This document shows, in pieces, positions 42,721-50,117 of a stretch of 64,000 nt of DNA. Below the pieces are notes generated by a model. The model ran no database searches and was not told where the DNA came from. It saw only the letters and a program-made list of their open reading frames with translations. How positions within the stretch are numbered: the first letter of the stretch is position 1; the number at the start of each line of letters is the position of its first letter. Both the position numbers and the translations under genes were made by a program. Location of the stretch: assembly GCA_036262055.1 (NCBI GenBank), contig DATAJP010000003.1, forward strand, positions 62,001 to 126,000, in the 5' to 3' direction. The stretch is from Ignavibacteria bacterium (GTDB lineage Bacteria > Bacteroidota > Ignavibacteria > Tepidaquicellales > Tepidaquicellaceae).

Positions 42721-44427
42721 TCACTTCTTCACAGTATATTTCAAATTCATAATGTTCAAACCGCTTACATAAAAACCCTCAATGTCTTTTTGCAAAAGAT
42801 AAACCTGTTCGTTGTAATATAAAAACAGCCATGGGGCATCTTCCACGATTATTTTCTGCATTTCGTTATAAATTTTAATTCGCTCATTCATATCAGTCAG
42901 TTTCAAAGCTCTTTCATATAGCTCATCTGTAACAGGGTTGCTGTAGCCGACACGGTTCGGACCGTTAGGTGTTATATTTTTAGTATAAAACAACGCCATG
43001 AAGTTCTCCGGGTCGTAATAATCCGCGCCCCAGCTTGCACGCCAGAAAGGAAACTTGCCCTGTTCCTGGTCTGAAAGTAACGATGCCTGAAGCATCTGCT
43101 CGAGCTTTATCTCCACACCGACATCTTTCAACTGTTCCTGAATCGCAATAGCAATTGATTTTTGAATTTCATCATTGCCTGTTACCAAAGTTAAATCAAG
43201 CCCTTTGCCATTTGGATAACCTGCTTCACTCAAAAGCTGAGATGCTTTTTGCTTGTCGTATTTATATGCCACAAGAGAAGTATCATATCCAGGCATTCCG
43301 CGCGGAATCGCTCCATGAATTGCATGATACCCGCGGTTCTTCAAAACAAATCTTATGATTTTTTCTTTATCAACCGCATAGTTCATTGCCTGACGAAGTT
43401 TTTTATTGTTTGCAAAGGGCCCCATTTTCCCTCCGGGCAAATTCGGGTCTATCATCATTCCGAGAAAAACAGTCTGAAGCCACGGTTGTTTTATCATTAT
43501 AAAATTTCTGCTTTTCGGGTCAAGAAGATTTCCCGTGTCATCAGTAAGCTGGTCATAAGTTTCACTTGAAGGTTCGTGATAATCATATTTACCGTTCACA
43601 AAATCCAGAAACTCAGTTTCGGATGACTGTGTGAAAGTAATTTTCACGCCGTCAAGATAAGGAAGCATTTTTCCTGTTCTGTCGGTTTCCCAGTAATTTG
43701 TATTTCTTTCGACGTTCAATTCTTTATCGATTTCCCAGCTCACAAAAGTAAATGCGCCTGTTCCCACAGGATGCTGCCCGAATCTTTCGCCATAAAATTC
43801 AACTGCTTCTTTTGGATAAACATAAGCATAGGACATTGTGAGCAAACTTAAGAATGGCGCAAAAGGAGATACAAGTTCAATTGAAAGTGTGGAATCGTTA
43901 ATGGCTTTGATGCCCGTAATTTCATTCACAGGCACGGGAGATTGGGTCTTTCCTGATTGGTAGTCAACATATTCAGCCGCGCCTTTTATCTTGTCCCTGA
44001 ATACCCATATTCCTCGAGATTTATTTTTCGGATTATTAACTCGTTCGAGGCAGTATTTAAAATCCTGCGCAATGACTTTTCTTCCTTCACCTGCGCTTGC
44101 AGTGAAGCATTCATTATCCTGAAAATTAACATCGTCTCTTAATATAAACGTATAAGTCAGTCCGTCTTCTGAAATTGTCCAGCTTTTTGCGATGCAAGGA
44201 GCAATGTGGTTGTTCCTGTCAAATTGCACAAGACCTTCCATCATCAGTGACAGTGCAAAAATTGATTGATTTGAATTCGATTGCACAGGTTCCAGCGTTT
44301 CGATTCCGAGATGCAGATTCATATTAAAAATCTTTTTCCCGTCATCGGTTTTTTGTCCGCAGGAAAAAAACGCCGAGGGAAGAATAAATACGATGAGTAA
44401 TAAAATTAACCGGGTAGAATTATTCAT
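42721..44427 (-). CDS. ABC transporter oligopeptide-binding lipoprotein
   Basis: A 568-residue family 5 extracellular solute-binding protein (DppA/OppA-like). It has a lipoprotein signal with FFSCGQ (MNNSTRLILLLIVFILPSA), then IETLEPVQSNSNQSIFALSLMMEGLVQFDRN, and the conserved KSWTISEDGLTYTFILRDDVNF, then LRQAMNYAVDKEKIIRFVL. No ABC permease or ATPase gene is adjacent. I use the ATG at 44427; the longer frame from 44454 would run through an inverted repeat. The convergent toxin gene ends 2 nt away. Confidence 0.88.
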   Translation of the reverse strand: MNNSTRLILLLIVFILPSAFFSCGQKTDDGKKIFNMNLHLGIETLEPVQSNSNQSIFALSLMMEGLVQFDRNNHIAPCIAKSWTISEDGLTYTFILRDDVNFQDNECFTASAGEGRKVIAQDFKYCLERVNNPKNKSRGIWVFRDKIKGAAEYVDYQSGKTQSPVPVNEITGIKAINDSTLSIELVSPFAPFLSLLTMSYAYVYPKEAVEFYGERFGQHPVGTGAFTFVSWEIDKELNVERNTNYWETDRTGKMLPYLDGVKITFTQSSETEFLDFVNGKYDYHEPSSETYDQLTDDTGNLLDPKSRNFIMIKQPWLQTVFLGMMIDPNLPGGKMGPFANNKKLRQAMNYAVDKEKIIRFVLKNRGYHAIHGAIPRGMPGYDTSLVAYKYDKQKASQLLSEAGYPNGKGLDLTLVTGNDEIQKSIAIAIQEQLKDVGVEIKLEQMLQASLLSDQEQGKFPFWRASWGADYYDPENFMALFYTKNITPNGPNRVGYSNPVTDELYERALKLTDMNERIKIYNEMQKIIVEDAPWLFLYYNEQVYLLQKDIEGFYVSGLNIMNLKYTVKK

Positions 44428-44444
44428 TAACATTAATTTTAGTA

Positions 44445-44466
44445 AGACAGACATTCCTGTCTGTCT
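44445..44466. repeat. Perfect palindrome AGACAGACA-TGTCTGTCT
   Basis: A 9-bp perfect stem (AGACAGACA, loop TTCC, TGTCTGTCT) in the divergent spacer between the oligopeptide-binding protein and the acyl-CoA ligase genes. It could be an operator or a dispersed repeat. Confidence 0.75.
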
Positions 44467-44541
44467 ATTTTTAAAATGTATTTGTATTTTTACAAAATTA
44501 ACTAATTTAATCTAAACTTTAAGTTTATTTTCTGAACAACA

Positions 44542-46227
44542 ATGGATGATAAGACAAAGCTGGATATTTTAAAAGCACATTATTTTATAAATCGAGATCG
44601 AACGCGCGAATACGCCGCGACTGATTATCTGGTTCAATATGAAAATATATGCCAGCTTTTAAAAGAGCGTTTAACAGAACAAGCAAGCGATGAACATCTT
44701 GTTTTTTATGATGACAAAGGAAACAAAACTTCATTCACTTATGGAGAATTTATTTCAAGAGCATTTCAGATTGCAAATTATTTGCTGGAAAATGGAATTG
44801 GCAGAGAAGACAGAATTGCAACTTTTTCGCACAATCATTCCGATACGGTTATTTTATATTTTGCGTGCTGTAGCATAGGCGCAGTTATCGTTCCTGTAAA
44901 TGTAAGTGAAGAGTCCGAACGTGTTCAATATATTTTTGACAACTCAAACACGAAAATTGTATTTACACGCGATGAATATTTACCGAAACTTTCATTGCTT
45001 GACCATTCAAAGTTTGATACGGTTTGTTTTAACCTTTTTGATTATTCTAAATTTTCAAAAACACTTGAGCTTGATTATAAATTCGATAAAGAAACCGAAT
45101 CAATGATTGTTTATACATCAGGAACGACAGGTAACCCCAAAGGCGTGGTGCTTACGCAATACAATTTGATGGTTGATGCAAAGTACATTGCCGAATGGCA
45201 CGGAATTTCTAAAAACGACACAATGATGTGTGTGCTTCCGATTCATCATGTTAATGGAACTGTTGTAACCATAATGACCTCAATGTATGCAGGTGCAAGA
45301 TTGATTTTGAATCAGAAATTTCAGACCGACACATTCTTGAAACGCATTGCAGATGAAAAAGTAAAAGTTGTCAGTGTTGTTCCGACATTGCTGGCTTTTA
45401 TGCTAAACTCAGATGAAGACTCAAAAAAATATGATTTAAAAAATTTCTCACATATTATCTGTGGAGCAGGTCCATTGACATGCGAGCTTGCAAAAAAATT
45501 TGAAGATAAATTTGGTTTGCGTATTGTTCACGGATATGGCTTATCTGAGACGACTTGTTATTCCTGTTTTATTCCCGCAAATCTTGAACAAGACCAGCAT
45601 TTGAAGTGGCAGAATGATTTTGGTTTTCCGTCAATTGGTCTGGCAATCGATTGCAATGAAATGGATATCCAGGATGACAAGGGAAATTCGCTTGGAGAAA
45701 ATGAAAAAGGTGAAATCGTAATCCGCGGACATAATGTTATGAAATATTATTTCGATAACGATGAAGTTAATAGAAAAACTTTTGAATTCGAATGGTTCAG
45801 AAGCGGTGATGAGGGATTTTATAAATATGATGACCTTGGAGAGAAATATTTTTTCATAACGGGTAGAATCAAGGAGCTTATCATAAGAGGTGGAGTGAAT
45901 ATTTCACCGCTTGAAATCGACGAAGTGCTTTCATCGATAGATTGCGTTCAGTCAGGAATTGCAGTGGGGTTTGAAAATGACTGGTACGGTGAAGAAGTCG
46001 GTGCGCTTGTGTTGTTAAAAGAAGAGTTCAAGAACATGAATGACACCGATATAAAAAATAAAATCATGTCTGAATGCCATTCAAAACTTCCTTATTATAA
46101 AGCTCCGAAAGTAGTTGTGTTTTCAGAATCCATTCCCGTAACATCAACAGGGAAATACCAAAGAAACAAAGTAAAACATTTATTTTCGGATTTTAAAGCT
46201 CAGCAATTTTCAAATAAAAAAGGTTAG
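44542..46227 (+). CDS. AMP-dependent acyl-CoA synthetase/ligase
   Basis: A 561-residue class I adenylate-forming enzyme that activates a carboxylic acid with ATP and usually forms a CoA thioester. Motifs in order: IVYTSGTTGNPKGVVLT (A3, about residues 189-205), HHVNGTVVTIM (A4), GYGLSETT (A5, about 332), RSGDEGF (A7), and RIKELIIRGGVNISP (A8). The catalytic A10 Lys is in STGKYQRNKV near the end. The substrate is unknown; the sequence resembles long-chain or aryl-CoA ligases. Its stop overlaps the convergent PPK1-like gene by 4 bases. Confidence 0.9.
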   Translation: MDDKTKLDILKAHYFINRDRTREYAATDYLVQYENICQLLKERLTEQASDEHLVFYDDKGNKTSFTYGEFISRAFQIANYLLENGIGREDRIATFSHNHSDTVILYFACCSIGAVIVPVNVSEESERVQYIFDNSNTKIVFTRDEYLPKLSLLDHSKFDTVCFNLFDYSKFSKTLELDYKFDKETESMIVYTSGTTGNPKGVVLTQYNLMVDAKYIAEWHGISKNDTMMCVLPIHHVNGTVVTIMTSMYAGARLILNQKFQTDTFLKRIADEKVKVVSVVPTLLAFMLNSDEDSKKYDLKNFSHIICGAGPLTCELAKKFEDKFGLRIVHGYGLSETTCYSCFIPANLEQDQHLKWQNDFGFPSIGLAIDCNEMDIQDDKGNSLGENEKGEIVIRGHNVMKYYFDNDEVNRKTFEFEWFRSGDEGFYKYDDLGEKYFFITGRIKELIIRGGVNISPLEIDEVLSSIDCVQSGIAVGFENDWYGEEVGALVLLKEEFKNMNDTDIKNKIMSECHSKLPYYKAPKVVVFSESIPVTSTGKYQRNKVKHLFSDFKAQQFSNKKG

Positions 46228-48101
46228 CTTTCTAAAGTTTTCAAATAATTAAAAACTGCCGTTTGAGTGCTTTTGCTGTAAAGATTAATAATTTCAACAA
46301 GAGCCGTTCTCAAGTTTGTTTGCTTCACAGGAAAAGCCAATCCGTTTTTTCCCGATAAATCTTCTTTAGTCCAATCAATAGAAGAAATATAAATTACCGG
46401 TTCTCCGTCATTGTAAAAAACAAAAATCCTTGAATGCTCATGGACAGTATTAATTAAATATTTAATCTGAATATTTTGATTTAACCAGTGTTCGTTTTCC
46501 AATAAACAGCTTTCGGAAATCAGTAATTTTATTTTAACGCCTGCTGCGCTTGCATCTGAAATCAAACCGATTAATTTTTTATCCTCTAACTTGTTCAATT
46601 TCAACATGATAAAAGCATCTTTTCCATTCTCGGCATTCATGATTTCGTTTTCAATTAAGCTTGATAAACGTTTTTTTATATTTAACTTTGAAACTAACAG
46701 CTCATCAAATTCAAATCCTTTTGTTCCAAGCTCAAGAAAATTGAAAAAATAATTTAAATCGATTGAAAGAACTTCATCAGAAGTTAGTAACCCCATATCA
46801 GTTGCGTAATTATTTTTTTCTGAGAAATTTTTTGTTGAAAAATATATATAATTTTTTTCACCCTCGTTCTCGCGTCGTTTTATCAGAACAGCTTCGGTAT
46901 CAATTTTTAAATCCGATGCGTTTATAATTATGGTTATTCCGGATTCTCTGAAATCATTCAAAAAATCTCCATCACTACCATCATCTGCAAAAATAATTAC
47001 ACGTTTCCCTTTCTTTACGGCATTTATTAACGAAACGATTATATTTGGATTTTGAGTAAGCGGTGATTGAGTCAATTTAATTTCAGTAACAAACGGGTCG
47101 TTTGAAATTTGTTTAAATAGATTTATAATATTCTCATTTGAATGATATGGAAAATAAAAAAGAATATCATGTTTGGATACTGTCTTAAAAATATTTGAAG
47201 ATTCAAGCAATGTATTATGAGTTAAAGCTTTAACTTCATCTTCCGGTGAAGAAAATCTATTCCCTAAAAACGAAATTAACTCGATCACTTTCGGATAAAA
47301 CAACTCTGGAAATACATTACTCTTTTTTATTGTGAACAATTTACGGATTTCTTTTGGCAGTTTATTATTACCGGAGAATAATATCCATTCGTTATTGATT
47401 TCACTATTTAAACGCAAAGTAAATGAATAAATTTCATTTATTTTTCTATCAGGCAGAATTTTTTGAATGTTTGATTCAATTATTTCATCGGTAGATATAA
47501 TTTCTGTAGCTTCAATAGACAAATTAATAAATTTTGGAATAGAAGAAGGGATTTCTATCAAAACATAATCATACTTTACTTTTTCATCTTTCTCAATTGC
47601 CTCATTTATAATCTCTGATTCCGGATTTTCATAATTACTAATTGAATTTTCATTAGTATTTTCAATTTTTAATACAAAATATTTCTGACCGTCTTTGAAA
47701 AAGGATTGAATGCTGTCTTCATTTATAGCAAATGGCATTAAGGCAGATTTAATATTTTTATCAAAAAATTCATTACTTAGCTTGAGTTGATTTTCACTTA
47801 GCGGATTTAAACCTTCAACAAAAATATTCTGCTTTTTGAAATTAGGAACAATAACATCGTTATAAATACTTAAAAATTCTTCATCTAATTTTGTTAATTT
47901 TTTATAAAGTTTTCTGAAATTTTTTAATTTATTATTGCCTGATGTTCTATCAAATACAAATTCATCAAATTCTTCCGAAAACATTTTTATAAACTTCAAT
48001 TTTTTCTCTAAGGAAGTGTTCTCGTCCTTAATGTGAAACAAAATCTCTGTGAAAAAAATAAACTTGCCTTCGGTTTTTGATATGTATCGTTTCTTACTCA
48101 C
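46224..48101 (-). CDS. Degenerate PPK1-like protein (pseudo-polyphosphate kinase)
   Basis: A 625-residue protein with the full polyphosphate kinase 1 layout: helical N-domain (KFIFFTEILFHIKDENTSLEKKLKFIKMFSEEFDEFVF), PHP-like middle and phospholipase-D-like C1/C2 domains. The block FYFPYHSNENIINLFKQISNDPFVTEIKLTQ is recognisable. The autophosphorylated His region, KTH in active PPK1, reads LKIDTEA here (Asp401), the next TGN motif is replaced by STKNFSEKNN, and the Arg-containing ITLYR equivalent reads KLTQSP. The second catalytic-region His (HEHSRIF, His556) is kept. So polyphosphate synthesis by the normal route is unlikely. It follows sixA by 9 nt in the same operon. Confidence 0.82.
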   Translation of the reverse strand: MSKKRYISKTEGKFIFFTEILFHIKDENTSLEKKLKFIKMFSEEFDEFVFDRTSGNNKLKNFRKLYKKLTKLDEEFLSIYNDVIVPNFKKQNIFVEGLNPLSENQLKLSNEFFDKNIKSALMPFAINEDSIQSFFKDGQKYFVLKIENTNENSISNYENPESEIINEAIEKDEKVKYDYVLIEIPSSIPKFINLSIEATEIISTDEIIESNIQKILPDRKINEIYSFTLRLNSEINNEWILFSGNNKLPKEIRKLFTIKKSNVFPELFYPKVIELISFLGNRFSSPEDEVKALTHNTLLESSNIFKTVSKHDILFYFPYHSNENIINLFKQISNDPFVTEIKLTQSPLTQNPNIIVSLINAVKKGKRVIIFADDGSDGDFLNDFRESGITIIINASDLKIDTEAVLIKRRENEGEKNYIYFSTKNFSEKNNYATDMGLLTSDEVLSIDLNYFFNFLELGTKGFEFDELLVSKLNIKKRLSSLIENEIMNAENGKDAFIMLKLNKLEDKKLIGLISDASAAGVKIKLLISESCLLENEHWLNQNIQIKYLINTVHEHSRIFVFYNDGEPVIYISSIDWTKEDLSGKNGLAFPVKQTNLRTALVEIINLYSKSTQTAVFNYLKTLES

Positions 48102-48110
48102 AATTATTTA

Positions 48111-48605
48111 TTATAAATGTTTTTTAGGGTACTCGAAAAATCCAAATTTTCCTTTTCCAAAATCAATTTCGTTCCAACTGTTTGTCTCGAATTTAATTCC
48201 ATACATTGCGCAAGTTGGCATGTTATCTATGGAATGGTTATTAATTTTATTGCAGAACGAAGTTAGCTCCGGATTATGCCCGAATAAAAGAACCGTGTTT
48301 AAATTATTATTCAAGCTTTTTAATAAATCAAGAATCGTCTGAGGTGAGCACATATAAAGCTGTTCTTCAATCTGAATTTCATCCTTGCTGTAGTTAAATT
48401 CTTCAGCAAAAAATTCAGCAGTAGTTAAAGCTCTTTTAGCATAGCTTGAAATTATTAAGTCCGGTTTGGAAATAAGTTTTGAAAGAACTTTTGCCATAAC
48501 AGGCGCGGACTTCAAACCGCGCTTGTTTAAAGGACGTTCGTAATCATCAAGCTGGGAATTATCCCAGCTTGATTTTGCGTGTCTTATGATTACTAAAGTT
48601 TTAAT
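48111..48605 (-). CDS. sixA: SixA-type phosphohistidine phosphatase, ATT start
   Basis: A 164-residue histidine phosphatase of the SixA type. Read in frame from 48605 the protein starts (M)KTLVIIRHAKSSWDNSQLDD with the catalytic RHxK motif, then LNKRG, SSYAKRALTTAEF and the second His in FGHNPELTSF. Only an ATT codon (48603-48605) is available in the right place, as a stop lies four codons upstream and no ATG, GTG or TTG lies before RHAK. A TTG at 48515 would cut off the active site. The natural length (SixA about 161) fits the ATT start. It sits between carbonic anhydrase and PPK1-like genes with short spacers. Confidence 0.8.
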   Translation of the reverse strand: MKTLVIIRHAKSSWDNSQLDDYERPLNKRGLKSAPVMAKVLSKLISKPDLIISSYAKRALTTAEFFAEEFNYSKDEIQIEEQLYMCSPQTILDLLKSLNNNLNTVLLFGHNPELTSFCNKINNHSIDNMPTCAMYGIKFETNSWNEIDFGKGKFGFFEYPKKHL

Positions 48606-48617
48606 TGAAGTAAGTTA

Positions 48618-49217
48618 TTAATCGATGAATGTTACTATACCGGATTCCACATTATACATTGCTCCTGCAATTTTTATTTCACCGGCTTTTTCTAAATCTG
48701 AAATTATTCTGCTGGAGTTTCTCAGATGCTCAATGCTGTTTTTTATGTTAAGCTCTGTAATGCTTGTTAAATCATTTTTATTTTTCGAAGCATCAACCGC
48801 CGGGGAAATTTTTTCAAGGATCCCGGTTACTTTCCCCATCTCCACCTTGTTCATGGCAGATTCAACAGCTATGCATTTTGTATGTCCCAATATTAAAATT
48901 AATTTTACTCCCGTAACCTCGCAGGCAAATTCCATGCTTCCGGTTATGTCATCATTGATAATATTGCCGGCAACGCCTGTAACAAACACTTCGCCGACGC
49001 CTATATCAAAGATAACTTCCGGCAAAACACGCGAATCCATGCACCTGTGGATTATTGCCCATGGAGCCGGATTTTGAGCAGTCGCGATAATCTCATTATG
49101 ATATTCGCGTCCGGAATTTGTTTTGGTTATGAATCTTTGATTGCCTTCTTTCAGCATCTCAATCACTTTATCAGGAGTTAATGATTTTTGGAATTCTTTT
49201 GTCTTTGGATAAAACAT
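48618..49217 (-). CDS. Beta-carbonic anhydrase, cytoplasmic
   Basis: A 199-residue beta-class carbonic anhydrase interconverting CO2 and bicarbonate. The zinc-site and catalytic motifs are seen: CMDSR (HRCMDSRVLPE) and HTKC (LILGHTKCIAVES), with GVGEVFVTGVAGNIINDDITGSMEFA between. It has no signal peptide, so it is cytoplasmic. HTKCIA differs from the common HTxCGA. Paralogue of the next gene, 27 nt apart. Operon with the following sixA and PPK1-like genes (12-nt spacer to sixA). Confidence 0.92.
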   Translation of the reverse strand: MFYPKTKEFQKSLTPDKVIEMLKEGNQRFITKTNSGREYHNEIIATAQNPAPWAIIHRCMDSRVLPEVIFDIGVGEVFVTGVAGNIINDDITGSMEFACEVTGVKLILILGHTKCIAVESAMNKVEMGKVTGILEKISPAVDASKNKNDLTSITELNIKNSIEHLRNSSRIISDLEKAGEIKIAGAMYNVESGIVTFID

Positions 49218-49244
49218 TTACAGTAGTTTCAGTTAGTTTATAAA

Positions 49245-49946
49245 TTAATTATCTAAGAATTTTACCTCACCTGTATGAACGTCATACATTGCTCCGACAA
49301 TTTTTATTTGTCCGCTTGCTTCTAAATCGGTAAGTATCTGGCTACCGTTTTTTATGCTTTGAATCACGTCTTTTACGTTTTGAACTGCTACGTCATCTAC
49401 AAACTTTTTATTTTTCGAGGTTAAATCACCGGTTTTTGTCACCGCTTTAACGGTATTAACAGCCGGGTCAATTTTTTGAACGACATTGGTTATGTTTCCC
49501 AATACGACATTATCAATTGCTCCTTTTACCGCTCCGCATTCAGTGTGTCCCATTACCACAATCAGTTTAGTTCCAACAACTGCGCATCCATATTCCATAC
49601 TCCCGATTACGTCCACATCCAATATGTTTCCTGCAATACCTGTTGTAAAAATATCACCAATATTCAAATCAAAAAGTATTTCAGGAGCAACACGGGAGTC
49701 CATACATCTGTGAACTACAGCCCAGGGATATTGGCCTTGCGAAGTTTCTTGAACGGCAGTGTGATATTCGCGGTTCGAACTAAGATTATTTATAAAAAGC
49801 TGATTGCCATATTTAAGCATTTCAATAGCCATATCCGGAGTTATTGACTGTTGAAATTCTTTTGTGTTAGGATAAATTTTATCTTCCTGTGCATTGGCGA
49901 AAGAAAAAAAACCAAAAAATAAAATTAGGATAATAATAGTTTTCAT
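49245..49946 (-). CDS. Beta-carbonic anhydrase, exported
   Basis: A 233-residue beta-carbonic anhydrase. The core is the same as its neighbour: HRCMDSRVAPEILFDLNIGDIFTTGIAGNILDVDVIGSMEYGCAVVG, and GHTECGAVKGAID with the typical zinc-binding His-Cys pair. It has an added signal peptide (MKTIIILILFFGFFSFANAQ), so it should act in the periplasm. The pair of a cytoplasmic and a periplasmic enzyme in one operon suggests CO2/bicarbonate exchange across the membrane. First gene of the operon, with about 170 nt of upstream spacer. Confidence 0.92.
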   Translation of the reverse strand: MKTIIILILFFGFFSFANAQEDKIYPNTKEFQQSITPDMAIEMLKYGNQLFINNLSSNREYHTAVQETSQGQYPWAVVHRCMDSRVAPEILFDLNIGDIFTTGIAGNILDVDVIGSMEYGCAVVGTKLIVVMGHTECGAVKGAIDNVVLGNITNVVQKIDPAVNTVKAVTKTGDLTSKNKKFVDDVAVQNVKDVIQSIKNGSQILTDLEASGQIKIVGAMYDVHTGEVKFLDN

Positions 49947-50117
49947 ACTGTTGTTTGTTTAATTTAATAAAAAAAAGGTCGGATTAACTTTAAGGTAGTA
50001 ATTTCAACGGTTAAAAAACATTACTTTGAGAATCAATAAATAAGTTTTTTTCTATTGAAATTGGTGTATTAAAAAATCTTTTTATGATATAAATTATAGC
50101 ACAATATAACCTAACAA

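Noticed and set aside
48111-48515. Short 134-residue version of the SixA gene starting at TTG 48515
   Set aside because: It lacks the catalytic RHxK motif, which is encoded in frame immediately upstream; the longer reading is far more plausible.
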